Assembly: GCA_963810905.1 (NCBI GenBank)
Contig: CAWEPG010000003.1
Coordinates: forward strand, 552,325 to 616,324
From: CAWBAT01 sp963810905
GTDB taxonomy: Bacteria; Acidobacteriota; Terriglobia; Versatilivoradales; Versatilivoraceae
Direction of reading: 5' to 3'
Length of the DNA stretch: 64,000 bases
Below the pieces are notes generated by a model. It worked only from the letters and a program-made list of their open reading frames with translations. It was not told the origin of the DNA and searched no databases. Below are positions 26,141-36,720 of the stretch, piece after piece (position 1 is the stretch's first letter; each line of letters starts with the position of its first letter). The translations under genes and the position numbers were made by a program.

Positions 26141-28347
26141 CTAGCCCGGCGTCACGCGGTAGGCGTCGAACACGGCGTCGAGCTGGCGCAGCGCCGACAG
26201 CAGCGAGCGCAGGTCGTTCACGTCGCCGAGCTCCGCGGTGTACCAGTTCTTCGCCATCCCGTCCTCGACGGTGCCGCCGTAGGCGACGATGTTCGCTCCG
26301 TGCTCGGAGAACGTCCGGGCCACGTCCTCGAGCAGCCGCGCCCGGTCCCACGCCTCGACCGCGATCTGGACGCGGAAGCTCGCCTTCGCGCTCCCCTCCC
26401 ACTCCACCGGCGTGAACCGCTCGGGATTGCGCATCAGCGCCTTCACGTTCGGGCAGTCCGCCCGGTGGATCGTGATCCCGCGCCCGAGCGAGATGTAGCC
26501 GAGGATCTCGTCGCCCGGCACGGGGGTGCAGCACTTCGCGAGCCGCAGGAGCACGTCGTCGACGCCCTGGACGACGATCCCGAGGCTCTCGCCCGCGACC
26601 GTCGAGCGCGCCTTCGGCGTCTTCAGCGTGATGGCAGGCTCCTCGGCGACCTGGTCGGTCTTCAGCCGCTGCAGCACCTTGTTCACGACCTGCCCGGTGC
26701 CGAGCTTGCCCGAGCCGACGGCGAGGTAGAAGTCCTCCGCCTTCTTGAAGCCGAGATCGCGGATCACCTGCGCCAGCACCGCCGAGCCCTGGAGCTTGCG
26801 ATACGGCAGGTTCTGCGCCTTCAGCGCCTGGTCGAGCGCCTCGCGGCCCTTCGCCTCGGTCTCGCCCTTCGTCTCGCGCTGGAACCACTGCCGGATCTTG
26901 TTGCGCGCGCGTGACGACGCGGCGAGGGACATCCAGTCGCGTGACGGCCCGCGGCCCGACTTCGACGTCAGGATCTCGACGAAGTCGCCGTTCTTGAGCT
27001 TGTAGTGGAGCGGCACGATCCGGCCGTTCACCTTCGCCCCGACCGTCTTGTGGCCGACGTCGGTGTGGACGGCGTAGGCGAAGTCGATCGGCGTCGCACC
27101 GGCCGGCAGCGTCTTCACCTCGCCCTTCGGCGTGAAGACGTACACCTCGTCGTCGAACAGGTCGGTGCGCAGCGTGCGCATGTACTCGGCGGCGTCCTGG
27201 TCGTCGCCCTGCCAGTCCATCAGCGTCTTCACCCACGCGACCCACTCGTCGTCGCCCTTCGCCGAGCGCGCCGCGCTTGTAGAGCCAGTGGGCGGCGACG
27301 CCGAACTCGGCCTCCTCGTGCATCTCGCGCGTCCGCACCTGGATCTCGAGCGGCGTCCCGTTCGGGCCGATCACGGTCGTGTGCAGCGAGCGGTAGCGGT
27401 TCAGCTTCGGCATCGCGATGAAGTCCTTGAACCGGCCCGGGCATCGGCTTCCAGAGCGCATGGATGATCCCGAGCGCGGCGTAGCAGTCGCGCGTGCCCT
27501 CGTCCCCGCCTCGCTCGATCAGCACCCGCATCGCCGTGAGGTCGTAGATCTCGTTGAACTCGCGGCCCTTCTTGGCCATCTTGTCGTAGATCGAGTAGAA
27601 GTGCTTCGCGCGCCCGGAGATGTCGGCCGGGATGTCGGCCTTCTCGAGATCGTCCTTCAGCTCCGCCGCAGCCATCTCGACCTGCGCCTCGCGGTCGGCG
27701 CGACGGTCGGCGACCATCGCCTTGATCTCGGCGTACTTGCGCGGGTGGAGGATCTGGAAGGCGAGGTCCTCGAGCTCCCACTTGACCGCGTGGATCCCGA
27801 GCCGGTGCGCGAGCGGCGCGTAGACCTCGAGCGTCTCCTTCGCCTTCTGCACCTGCTTCTGCTGGCCGAGGTACTCGATCGTGCGCATGTTGTGGAGCCG
27901 GTCGGCGAGCTTGATCAGGATCACGCGCACGTCCTGCGCCATCGCGACGATCATCTTGCGGTAGTTCTCCGCCTCGGCCTGCTCGCGGCTCTGGAAGCTG
28001 ATCCGCGTCAGCTTGGTGACGCCCTCGACGAGCTGGGCGATGTCGGGCCCGAACGCGGCCCGGAGCTCGTCCAGGTCGGTCTCGGTGTCCTCGATCACGT
28101 CGTGCAGGAGCGCCGCGGCGATCGTCTGCTCGTCGAGGTGGAGCTGCGCGCAGATCAGCGCCACGCCGAGCGGATGGTTGACGAACGGCTCGCCCGAGCG
28201 TCGCACCTGCCCCTTGTGGGCCTGCTCGGCCTCGTCGAAGGCCCGGCGGATCAGCTCCTTGTCGACGCCAGGGTTGTACGCCTCGACGCTTGCGATCAGC
28301 TCGCTGACGAGGTCGTCCTGATGACGTTCCGCATCGACGACGGCCAT
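26141..28347 (-). CDS. rel: Bifunctional (p)ppGpp synthetase/hydrolase Rel (frameshifted)
   Basis: About 735 residues. Domains in order: HD hydrolase (GEPFVNHPLGVALI, LLHDVIEDTETD with the HD pair, LADRLHNMRT), synthetase (YDLTAMRVLIERG, MPKLNRYRSLHTTVIGP, LEIQVRT), TGS (DEVYVFTPKGEVKTLP), a helical/zinc-finger region (RLAKCCTPVPGDEILGYI) and a C-terminal ACT domain. Both active sites have their key residues, so it should make and degrade the alarmone. Frame changes near 27435 and 27270 split the synthetase part. ATG 28347. As in most actinobacteria this would be the single long Rel. Confidence 0.93.
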
Positions 28348-28579
28348 GGTCCCAGTGTACTCGTGCCCCTACGGAGTGACCGGTCGCGGCGCCCGGTGCC
28401 CGTTCGAGGGACAGGATCACGGGCCTGTTCCGCCGAAGGACAGCTGGCGCCATGGGCCCGCTCCGCCGATATCTCGAGCGTCGTCGCGTGCTCCGGCTGC
28501 TCGCCGAGCTCGAGCGGTCGCTCGCCCGGCCGGCGACCGGCGCGACCTGCCCGCTCACAGCGCTGGCGAGCCTCGCGCC

Positions 28580-30469
28580 CTACGCGGCCTGCGGCAGCGT
28601 CGAGCGGGACCCCGTGCTCGAGCAGGACGCGGAAGGTCGGAGATTCGAGCAGCTGCCGCTTGCCGCGCGCCGTCGCTCGAGCGCGAGCTCGGCGAAGATG
28701 CGCCGCGCCTCGGGCGTCCACGCGTCCTCGCCTGCCCGCCACAGCCCGGCGAGCCACGTGCGCAGCTCCTCGTAGGCAGCCGCCGTGTCGAAGACCCGAC
28801 GGACGACGAGCTGCGGCGCGACGGTGCCGTTCCAGCGGTTCTGCTTCAGCCTGAACGCGACGTCGAAGCGTGCCTCGTCCTGGAGCGCGGTCGAGCTGGC
28901 CACCGAGGCCGAACGCGATCGCGCTGCCGGCATCCCGTCCGTGCTGGCGCACGCGGAAGCGGAGGTGCTTGCCGTCGCCGACCGTCGAGGCGCCGACCGC
29001 CTCGCAGTCGGCGACGAGCAGCGTCACGTCGGGGTTCCCGAGGCCGAACGGCGCCAGCTGCTCGAGCTCGCGCGCGAGCTCGAGCGTCAGCGCAGAGGCG
29101 GGGACGATCGCGTCGATCCGGGTCACCGGAGACAGATCCTCGTCGGCGAGCTCCGCGTCGGCGTAGGCGGCGAAGGCCGCGGCGAACGGCTCGAGCTCGG
29201 TCGGGCTCGATCGTCAGCCCCGCCGCGGCGCGGTGGCCGCCGAACCGCTCGAGATGGTCGGCGCACGCTGCGAGACCGGCATGCAGGTCGAAGCTCGGCA
29301 CGGAGCGGCCCGAGCCCTTCCAGCGGTCGCCCTCTCCCGCGATCAGCACGACGGGGCGGCCGAACCGCTCGACGAGACGCGAGGCCACGATCCCGATCAC
29401 TCCCTCGTGCCAGCCCTCGCCCCAGACGACGTAGGCGCGGCGCTCGCGCTGCTCCGCCGGCCAGGCGTCGACGACCGCGACGGCCTCGCGCAGGATCCTG
29501 TCCTCGACGGCCTGGCGGTCGCGGTTGAGCGTCCTCGAGCTCGATTCGCGAGCAGATCGGCCTCGCGTGCGTCGTCGGTGAGCACGAGGTGGAGGCCCAC
29601 GTCGGGCCGGCCGAGCCGGCCGGCGGCGTTGAGCCGAGGTGCGAGGCGGAAGCCCACCGCGGTCGCGTCGACGGTGGCCGGATCGACTCCGGCGACGCGC
29701 ATCAGCGCCTGGAGGCCCGGCTTCTGCGTGCGCGAGAGGCCACGGAGGCCGACGGCGGCGAGGGCGCGGTTCTCGTCCACGAGCGGGACGACGTCCGCGA
29801 TCGTGGCGAGCGCGACGAGGTCGGCGTTGCGGGTCACGACGGGGTGCTCGGCCCGAGCAGAGCCTGCGCCAGCTTGGCGACGACACCGGTGCCGCAGAGA
29901 TCGGGGAACGGGTAGTCGGACGGCCGGGTGGCCACGATCGGGCAGTCGGGCAGCGTCTCGCCGGGCCGATGGTGGTCGGTGACGATCATGTCGACGCCGA
30001 GCCGCCGGGCCTCCTCGACCTCCGCGACCGCGGTGATCCCGCAGTCGACGGTGAGGATCAGCTTCACGCCGGCGTCGGCGAGCTGGGCGATCGTCGCCGC
30101 CGAGACGCCGTAGCCCTTCCTCGAACCGGCTCGGCAGGTGCCAGGTGACGTCGGCGCCGAGCTCTCTGCAGCGTCAGGATCGCGAGCGCGGTGGCGCAGA
30201 TCCCGTCGACGTCGTAGTCGCCGTGGACGCAGATCCGGTCGCCGCGCGTCGACCGCCTGCCGGATCCGCTCGACCGCCGTCGCCATGTCGCCGAGGAGCA
30301 GCGGGTCGTGGGTGATTCCCTCGGGCTCGAGAAAGGCTCGGGCGGCGTCACGATCGCCGAGGCCACGCCGGATGAGCACGGTCGCAACCGTCTCGGAGAC
30401 GCCGAGCTCGGCGCTCAGCGCCCGCACGTCGGCGAACGACACGGGCTCGATCTTCCAGCTTGCGACCAT
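28580..30469 (-). CDS. recJ: Single-stranded DNA exonuclease RecJ (heavily frameshifted)
   Basis: 5'-3' exonuclease of the DHH family, about 620 residues. Seen: N-terminal lead (KIEPVSFADVRALSAELGVS), motif I (CVHGDYDVDGICATA), DCG (LILTVDCGITAV), motif III (MIVTDHHRPGETLPDCP), DHH-associated RLAPRLNAAGRLG, HEGVIGIVASRLVERFGRP, DHHA1 GGHRAAAG (spelled FGGHRAAAGLTIEP), and the OB-fold end (FDVAFRLKQNRWNGTVAPQL). At least six frame changes are needed, near 30260, 30130, 29860, 29545, 29205, 28910 and 28700. The 3' end is placed at the TAG giving PQAA. ATG 30469. Acts with RecA/RecFOR repair and mismatch repair. Confidence 0.88.
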
Positions 30470-30519
30470 GCAGCCACGATAGGTCCCGCCTCGGACAGAC
30501 CGACGGTCGACGCGTCGGG

Positions 30520-30727
30520 TCAGCAGGCTGCGGCGCGCGCGCGCTGGCGCTGAGTCGCGGACGATCTTGACCCAGAGCATGACGACGCCGATCTGGGCGC
30601 CGACGACGACGACCGCGATCGGAGCGAGGTAGGCCATCTGCTCGAGCGAGTACTTCGTCACGGCCGCGCCGACGACCCAGATCACGAGCACGACGAGGAT
30701 CATCGGGATCGCGACACGCCAGTTCAT
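30520..30727 (-). CDS. Small two-span membrane protein
   Basis: ATG 30727 opens a product with two hydrophobic segments (IPMILVVLVIWVVGAAV; LAPIAVVVVGAQIGVVMLWV) and a short basic tail. The frame as given runs on into recJ. A stop (TGA 30522-30520) is reached if one base is missing in the GC-alternating run near 30535, giving about 69 residues. It lies upstream of recJ on the same strand and may be co-transcribed with it. No family recognised. Confidence 0.5.
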
Positions 30728-30750
30728 GCGGTGAGGGTAGCTTTCCTGCT

Positions 30751-31218
30751 GTGCCGCGGGATGACGTCAACAACAACTACGTGTCGGGCGACGACTACGT
30801 GCTCGAGTTCCTCGGCTACCGGTTCGCGTTCGGAGCCGACGACTTCCGCGAGCGCGTGATGGGCGCTGCCGTGAAGCTCGATCTCGTCGCCGACAGCGAC
30901 CTCGACGAGGAGGAGACGCTCGACCTCGTGGAGCTTGCCGCCGACGGGCAGATCACCGAGCCGCAGAGCGCGCTCGGCCAGTACCTGATGCGCCACTGGG
31001 AGCGCGTCGCGCTGAACGACGGCGAATCGCTCGTCTACTGGCTGCGCAAGCTCGTCTTCCGCGGCGCCTACCTGGATCACCGCGTCAAGGAGAACCTGCT
31101 CGAGGTCAGCTTCGACGACGCGACCGGCGACTTCGCTTATGCCGAGCCCGAGGGCGGCCGGGCGCTGCTCGAGCTCGCCCCCACGCCGAGCTGGCGCGCG
31201 CTGCAGTTCAGGCGGTAG
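30751..31218 (+). CDS. Hypothetical acidic protein
   Basis: Intact 155-residue soluble protein from GTG 30751, rich in Asp, Glu and Leu (VSGDDYVLEFLGYRFAFGA; DLDEEETLDLVELAADGQ; ENLLEVSFDDATGDFAYAE). No catalytic or metal motif is visible. It is divergent from the small membrane protein/recJ pair, with a 23-bp gap, and its 3' end overlaps the convergent gene at 31208. I do not recognise a family. Confidence 0.6.
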   Translation: MPRDDVNNNYVSGDDYVLEFLGYRFAFGADDFRERVMGAAVKLDLVADSDLDEEETLDLVELAADGQITEPQSALGQYLMRHWERVALNDGESLVYWLRKLVFRGAYLDHRVKENLLEVSFDDATGDFAYAEPEGGRALLELAPTPSWRALQFRR

Positions 31219-31561
31219 GGGCTCGATCTCTCAGATCACGCCTCTGGGCCGTCCGCAGGCGGGCGAAGCCGAGACGCGGCTCCTCCTCGACGGCGCCGAT
31301 CCGGATCTCGCGGATCGCTCCCAGCGGCACGATCAGCTCCTCCGGCTCTCCCTCCTGGCAATGCGGGCAGAGCGTGACGAAGCCGAAGCCCGGCTCGGCC
31401 GAGAGTGATGCAAGGCGATGCAGTGAGCCGTCGGCGAGCTCGACGCTGACGCCCGCCCGCTCGAGCCCGTGCTCGGTGCGGAAGCTCTCGATCCGCCGCT
31501 CGATCCGCGAGACGAGCTCGTCGAGCGGGCCGGTCATCCCGGGTGTCCAGAGCTCGGGCAT
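31208..31561 (-). CDS. Hypothetical protein downstream of ruvB
   Basis: About 117 residues from ATG 31561, 2 bp after the ruvB stop, so almost certainly the last gene of the ruv transcript. The first half is helical and acidic (PLDELVSRIERRIESFRTEH). The second is beta-rich with a CPHC pair (GFVTLCPHCQEGEPEELIVP) that could bind zinc with another site. The last residues may be out of frame, because the gene as read overlaps the convergent gene by 11 bp. Function unknown. Confidence 0.5.
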   Translation of the reverse strand: MPELWTPGMTGPLDELVSRIERRIESFRTEHGLERAGVSVELADGSLHRLASLSAEPGFGFVTLCPHCQEGEPEELIVPLGAIREIRIGAVEEEPRLGFARLRTAQRRDLRDRAPTA

Positions 31562-31563
31562 GC

Positions 31564-32571
31564 TCAAAAGAGGCTCCCGTCGACGCGCACTGCGCCGACA
31601 TGCTTGCGCCCGAGCTCGGTGATGATCCGCCCGCGCGGTGTGCGCTGGAGGAAGCCGAGCTGCAGCAGGTACGGCTCGTAGACGTCCTCGATCGTGTCGG
31701 TCTCCTCTCCGAGAGCGACGGCGAGCGTCGACAGTCCCACCGGGCCGCCGCCGAACTTGTTCGCGATCGCCGACAGCAGCTCACGGTCGATCCGCTCGAG
31801 CCCGACGCCGTCGACCTCGAGCAGCTCGAGCGCCTCGCGGGCGACGTCGTTCGTGATCTTGCCGGCGTGCCGCACCTCGGCCACGTCGCGCACGCGCCGG
31901 AGGATCCGGTTGGCGATCCTCGGCGTGCCGCGCGAGCGGCTCGCGATCTCGTCGGCCGCGTCCTCGTCGATCTCGGTCGGCGAGGATCCGCGCCGAGCGC
32001 CGGACGATCGTGCCGAGCTCGCCCGGCTCGTAGTAGCCGAGCCGGAACGTCATCCCGAAGCGGTCGCGCAGCGGCGTCGTCAGCAGGCCCGAGCGCGTGG
32101 TGGCGCCGACGAGCGTGAACGGCGGCAGGTCGATCGACAGGGTGCGCGCGGCGGCGCCCTGCCCGAAGACGATGTCGAGCCGGAAGTCCTCGAGCGCCGG
32201 ATAGAGGATCTCCTCGGCGGCGCGGTTGAGCCGGTGGATCTCGTCGATGAAGAGGACGTCGCGCGGCTCGATCGCGGTCAGGATCGCCGCGATGTCCTTC
32301 TTCTCGAGCGCCGGGCCGGCGACGGTGCGGAAGCCGACGCCGAGCTCCTCGCGCACGATCTGCGCCAGCGTCGTCTTGCCGAGGCCCGGCGGCCCGGCGA
32401 GCAGCACGTGGTCGAGCGCCTCGCCGCGGCCCTTGGCGGCGTCGAGCGCGATCCCGAGCTGCTCCTTGATCCGCTCCTGACCGACGAAGTCGTCGAGCCG
32501 GCGCGGCCGCAGGGACCGCTCGACCTCCTCGTCCTCGGGGTCCAGCACGGGTGTGACGACGCCTCGCTCAC
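31564..32571 (-). CDS. ruvB: Holliday junction branch-migration ATPase RuvB (frameshifted)
   Basis: Hexameric AAA+ motor that drives Holliday junction migration with RuvA. Seen: start region PVLDPEDEEVERSLRPRRLD, DFVGQERIKEQL, Walker A LLAGPPGLGKTTLAQIV, Walker B DVLFIDEIHRLNR, sensor 1 TLVGATTRSGLL, the presensor hairpin TPLRDRFGMTFRL, and the winged-helix end (PYLLQLGFLQRTPRGRI). Frame changes near 32550 and 31960-31985 interrupt it. The probable GTG start is 32571. Length, about 335 residues, is normal. Confidence 0.92.
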
Positions 32572-32645
32572 GCCAGCACAGCGTAGGCGCGAGAGCGCGG
32601 ACGCCGCACGCGGGCTCGCGCCGCCCCACGCCCGAGCTCGAGCGC

Positions 32646-33219
32646 TCACGCCGCGCGGAGCGCCAGCCGCACGCGCTCGGCCGGCGGCAGCTCCGGGTCG
32701 ACGTCCGCGAGGCGCTGCTCGGCCTCGAGCACCGAGTAGCCGAGCTCGACGAGAGCGTCGCGCGCGACGAGGTGCGTCGGCGTCTCCTCGACCGGGTACG
32801 ACGGCCGGATCCTCGCGCGGTGAGCGAGACCTTGTCCTTCAGCTCGAGCACGATGCGCTCGGCCGTCTTCCTGCCGATCCCGGGGATGGCCTGAACCGGG
32901 CGTAGTCGCCGAGCGCGATCGCCCGCCGGAGCTCGGCGGCCGGTGAGCCGGAGACGACCGCGAGGGCGACCTTGGGGCCGATCCCGCTGACCGTGAGCAG
33001 CTGGGTGAAGAGCTCGCGCTCCGAGGCGTCGGCGAAGCCGTAGAGCTGCAGCGTGTCCTCGCGCACGTGGAGGAACGTCTCCACGGTGACCTCGCCGCCG
33101 CCCTCGGCCCGCCGCAGCACGCCGGGCGTCGCCGCGACGAGGTAGCCGACGCCGTTGACGTCGAGCAGCAGCCCGTCGGCGCTGCGCCCCGCGGGCGTCC
33201 CGCGGAGCCGGGCGATCAC
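32646..33219 (-). CDS. ruvA: Holliday junction DNA helicase subunit RuvA (frameshifted)
   Basis: About 190 residues. N-terminal OB fold (MIARLRGTPAG-like start, LLLDVNGVGYLVAATP), helix-hairpin-helix motifs (LLTVSGIGPKVALAVVSG and QAIPGIGRKTAERIVLELKDK) and the C-terminal RuvB-binding domain ending AERVRLALRAA. RuvA tetramers hold the junction and recruit RuvB. GTG 33219 overlaps the ruvC stop as GTGA. Frame changes lie near 32895, 32820 and 32760. A gap of about 75 bp separates it from ruvB. Confidence 0.88.
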
Positions 33220-33703
33220 GAGGCCATCCGCGCGAGCGGGGGCATCAGGGCGTGGCAGATCGCGACCGCGAGGGCATCGGCCTCGTGCGAGGTCGGGGGA
33301 TCTCGTCCAGCGAGAGCAGCATCTTGACCATCCGCTGCACCTGACCCTTGTCGGCATGCCCGTGGCCGCAGACCGACTGCTTGACGCGCGTCGGCGCGTA
33401 CTCGGTGCACTCAATGCCGACGGTGGCGGCGGCGACCATGGCGGCGCCGCGTGCCTGACCGACGGAGAGCGCGATGCGGGCGTCGGCTCCCACGTAGGAC
33501 TCCTCGATGGCGACGGCGTCCGGTGCGTGCTCCGCGATGAGCTCCTGCACCCCCTCGAAGATCACCCGCAGCCGCAGCTCCGGCCGCTCGCGCGCGCTTG
33601 TCGTCCAGCACCCCGACGCGAGTGCCCTGACCCGCCCGCCGCTTTCGTGGACGATCCCGTAGCCGCACGCAGCCGTCCCTGGGTCGATGCCGAGGACCTT
33701 CAC
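33216..33703 (-). CDS. ruvC: Holliday junction resolvase RuvC (frameshifted)
   Basis: Around 162 residues of the RNase H-like resolvase. First catalytic Asp in KVLGIDPGTAACGYGIV, Glu in PDAVAIEESYVGADARIA, and the last acidic pair in TSHEADALAVAICHAL. PTRVKQSVCGHGHADKGQVQ is the DNA-binding stretch. Frame changes near 33600 and 33300. ATG 33703. Part of yebC-lipoprotein-ruvC-ruvA-ruvB, all on the minus strand. Confidence 0.9.
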
Positions 33704-33781
33704 GGTCGAAGGGTACGGAGCGGTGCGGACGGCTGCGCGGCAGCGCCGCCGCGGGCCGCCCGCACCGCGCCGACAGCGCGC

Positions 33782-34351
33782 CTACCCCGTCGTGCTGCAG
33801 TTCTTCGTCACCCAGGCTGCGATGTGGCCGACGCCTTGGCGACCTCTGGCGGCGCTGAACGCCCTGCTGCCAGCCGCGAGCTTGCCGATCTGCGCGGCGT
33901 TCGGGGTCTCGCCTGGCTTCAGGTCAGGTCCTTCAGCGCGGCGGCATAGGAGGTGAACACGTCCGCGAGCACCTGGAAGTCGTCCTTCAACTCGTCCGGC
34001 ACCTGGTCCGCCAGCGCCGCGAACGCAGTCGGCGGTCGCCTCGGGCGCTGTCGCCTGCTCCCTGACCGTGCCTGCGAGGCCGCCTGACCGAACTTGTTGC
34101 TGACGTCGACCAGATCGGCGCACTCCTGCGTCAGGCCGGCCGTCGCGCCCGTGTCGGCTCGACTCGGTCGTGTCGGTGGTCGTGTCCGTCGTCGTCTCGT
34201 CGGTCGCGTCGGTCGTGTCCGCGTCCGTCGTCGTCTCGGTCTCGGTCGCCTCGGTCGTCGTCGAGCTGCTCTCGCTTGCTCGAGCCTCCGCACCCGACGA
34301 CGGCAACTGCGAGAACGCACGATTACGCGCCGCTACGCCGATCCATCTCAT
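33782..34351 (-). CDS. Lipoprotein with Thr/Asp-rich linker (frameshifted)
   Basis: About 190 residues. A lipobox is visible in a shifted frame near the N-terminus (LAVAVVGCGGSSK). Then comes a low-complexity Thr/Glu/Asp stretch (ATETETTTDADTTDATDETT), a helical region (LTQECADLVDVSNKFGQAAS; DELKDDFQVLADVFTSYAAA) and a basic C-terminus with one Cys. Frame changes lie near 34290, 34150, 34040 and 33920. It sits between yebC and ruvC, which normally adjoin. A surface-exposed helical lipoprotein; no family recognised. Confidence 0.55.
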   Translation of the reverse strand: MRWIGVAARNRAFSQLPSSGAEARASESSSTTTEATETETTTDADTTDATDETTTDTTTDTTESSRHGRDGRPDAGVRRSGRRQQQVRSGGLAGTVREQATAPEATADCVRGAGGPGAGRVEGRLPGARGRVHLLCRRAEGPDLKPGETPNAAQIGKLAAGSRAFSAARGRQGVGHIAAWVTKNCSTTG

Positions 34352-34432
34352 CGAGTCGACCTCCTTGCGCCAAGGGCCGGATGCGCCGTCGTCGCGATCG
34401 GACCCGCCGATCCGCGAGCGCCACCGGCACGT

Positions 34433-35189
34433 CTACATCGCCACGGCTTCGAGCACAGCCTCCGGGATGTCGAAGTTGGCGTACACGTCCTGGACGTCGT
34501 CGTTGTCCTCGAGACCCTCGACCAGCCGGACGACCTTCTTCGCCGTCGGCTCGTCGCCGATCTCGACCGTCACCTTCGGCACCATCGAGAGCTCGGCCGA
34601 CTCGACCGTGAATCCCGCTTCCTCGACCGCATGCCGCACCGCCGAGAGCTGGTCCGGGCGCGCTCGAGACCTGGAAGACGGAGCCGTCCTGCTCGACGTC
34701 GTCGGCACCGGCCTCGGCGACGGCGAGGAACAGCTCCTCCTCGTCGACGCCCTCGCCGGCGACGAGCACGATCCCGCGGCGCTCGAACTGCCAGGCGACC
34801 GCTCCGGTCGCGCCGAGGTTCCCGCCGTGCTTCGAGAACAGGTGCCGCACGTCGGCGGCGGTGCGGTTGCGGTTGTCGGTCAGCGCCTCGACGAGCACCG
34901 CCACGCCCTCGGGGCCGTAGCCCTCGTAGACGACCGTCTCGAACATCGCGCCGTCGGTGCCCTCGCCCGAGCCCTTGGCGATCGCCCGGTCGATGTTGTC
35001 CTTCGGCATCGAGTACGAGCGCGCCTTCTCGATCGCGTTCGCGAGCGACATGTTGGTGGCCGGATCGGGGCCGCCCTCCTTCGCCGCGACCATGATCGAG
35101 CGCGAGAGCTTGGTGAAGAGCTTGCCGCGCTTGGCGTCGGCGGCGCCCTTCTTGTGCTTGATCGTCGACCACTTGCTATGCCCTGACAC
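34433..35189 (-). CDS. yebC: YebC/PmpR family protein
   Basis: About 250 residues. Very typical N-terminus (MSGHSKWSTIKHKKGAADAK), RGKLFTKLSRSIMVAAK, and YEGYGPEGVAVLVEALTDN, then LSMVPKVTVEI near the end. One frame change near 34665. The family was first described as transcriptional regulators; recent work also links some members to relief of ribosome stalling. The classic yebC-ruvCAB order is kept apart from one inserted lipoprotein gene. It overlaps pdxT by 14 bp. Confidence 0.92.
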
Positions 35190-35734
35190 CCTGCTCCTCC
35201 CGGACGAGCTCCAGAAACCGTTCGTGCACCCGCGTGTCGTCGGTCAGCTCGGGATGGAACGACGCGACGAGGATGCGCCCCTCGCGCGCGAGCACCGGGT
35301 GGCCGTCGACCTCGGCGAGGATAGCGACCCCGGGGCCGGCATCGGCGACCCACGGGAGCGCGGATGAAGACGCGCGGTGAACGGGTCGTGCCTCCCCTTC
35401 GATCTGGATCGACGCCTCGAAGCTCGCGACCTGGCGCCCGAACGCGTTGCGCTCGACGACGAGGTCGATCAGGCCGAGTCGCTCGCGGTCGAGCACGATC
35501 ATGCCGGCGCACGTGCCGAAGATCGGCGCCGGAAAGGCGCGGATCGCGTCGTCGAGCCCGTAGAGGCCCATCAGCCGCATCATCGTCGTCGACTCGCCAC
35601 CCGGGATCACGAGCCCGTCGAGCCCGTCGAGCTGCTCCGGCAGCCGCACCTCGGTCGCCTCGACGCCGAGCCGCTCGCAGCATCGCGACGTGCTCGCGGA
35701 AGGCACCCTGGAGAGCGAGAACGCCGATCTTCAT
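35176..35734 (-). CDS. pdxT: Pyridoxal 5'-phosphate synthase glutaminase subunit PdxT
   Basis: About 185 residues. MKIGVLALQGAFREHVAML at the start, the substrate loop GLVIPGGESTTMMRL, nucleophile Cys in FGTCAGMIVLD, and the His/Glu of the triad in VASFHPELTDDTRVH. It releases ammonia from glutamine and passes it to PdxS. One frame change near 35680. Downstream of pdxS on the same strand with a 99-bp gap that contains two perfect hairpins. Confidence 0.92.
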
Positions 35735-35757
35735 GCGGTGAAGTCTACGGGCGGGGT

Positions 35758-35775
35758 GTCCGACTTCAGTCGGAC
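35758..35775 (-). terminator. Hairpin GTCCGAC-TTCA-GTCGGAC between pdxS and pdxT
   Basis: Perfect 7-bp stem with a 4-base loop, 24 bp before the pdxT start. With the second hairpin 30 bp away it could lower pdxT expression relative to pdxS or protect the pdxS message from 3' decay. No T-run is present. Confidence 0.4.
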
Positions 35776-35805
35776 GCCGGGGTTTCTCCAGCACGCAACC
35801 CAGGC

Positions 35806-35823
35806 GACCGGCCGAAGCCGGTC
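35806..35823 (-). terminator. Hairpin GACCGGC-CGAA-GCCGGTC after pdxS
   Basis: Perfect 7-bp GC-rich stem with a CGAA loop, 11 bp after the pdxS stop on the transcribed strand. Suits an intercistronic stability or partial termination element. Confidence 0.4.
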
Positions 35824-35833
35824 ACCGCGCACC

Positions 35834-36720
35834 TCACCAGCCGCGAACTTCGAGCCGCTCGCTGTCGGCGAGCGACGCGGAGGAGATGCCGACCATCGGC
35901 TCGCCGAGCCCCGTCGAGACCTCGGCCAGGATCTTCGCGTCCTGGAAGTGCGTCGTCGCCTCGACGATCGCCTTCGCCCGCAGGTCGGGGTCTCCCGACT
36001 TGAAGATGCCCGGAGCCGACGAAGACGCCGTCGGCGCCGAGCTGCATGCAGAGCGATGCGTCGGCGGGCGTCGCGATGCCGCCGGCGGTGAAGGTGACGA
36101 CGGGCAGGCGGCCGTTCTCGGCCACCCAGCGGACGAGCTCGTACGGCGCCTGCAGGTTCTTCGCCTCGGCGTACAGCTCGTCGCTGCGCAGCGACTGCAG
36201 CCGCCGGATGCCGCCGAACACCGCGCGCATGTGCGTGACGGCGTTGACGACGTCACCGGTGCCGGCCTCGCCCTTCGTGCGGATCATCGCCGCGCCCTCG
36301 CTGATGCGCCGCAGCGCCTCACCGAGGTTCGTCGCGCCGCAGACGAACGGGACCGTGAAGCCCCACTTGTCGACGTGGTGCTCGATGTCGGCCGGGGTCA
36401 GCACCTCGGACTCGTCGATGTAGTCGACCTCGAGCGCCTGCAGGATCTGCGCCTCGGCGAAATGGCCGATGCGGCACTTCGCCATCACGGGAATCGAGAC
36501 GGCCTCCTGGATCTCGCGGATCATGCCCGGGATCGGACATGCGCGCGACGCCGCCGTCGCGGCGGATGTCGGCCGGCACGCGCTCGAGCGCCATCACGGC
36601 GCACGCGCCGGCGTTCTCGGCGATCACCGCCTGCTCGGCGTTGACGACGTCCATGATCACGCCGCCCTTGAGCATCTCGGCGAGGCCGCTCTTGACGCGC
36701 ATGGTGCCGGTTTCGGCCAT
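35834..36720 (-). CDS. pdxS: Pyridoxal 5'-phosphate synthase lyase subunit PdxS (frameshifted)
   Basis: About 295 residues making PLP from ribose 5-phosphate, glyceraldehyde 3-phosphate and ammonia. Seen: GLAEMLKGGVIMDVVNAEQA, the imine lysine in VSIPVMAKCRIGHFAEA, DYIDESEVLTPADIEHHVDK, VCGATNLGEALRRI, MIRTKGEAGTGDVVNA and ADGVFVGSG. Frame changes near 36530 and 36010. ATG 36720. Together with pdxT this is the DXP-independent route to vitamin B6 used by actinobacteria. Confidence 0.93.

Noticed and set aside
26141..28347. Programmed frameshifting as explanation for split genes such as rel and recJ
   Set aside because: Positions are many, differ in direction, lack slippery sequences and affect unrelated genes; consensus error is simpler.
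28452..28775. Plus-strand frame beginning MGPLRRYLERRRVL
   Set aside because: Looks helical but overlaps the recJ 3' end antisense, with no start signal.
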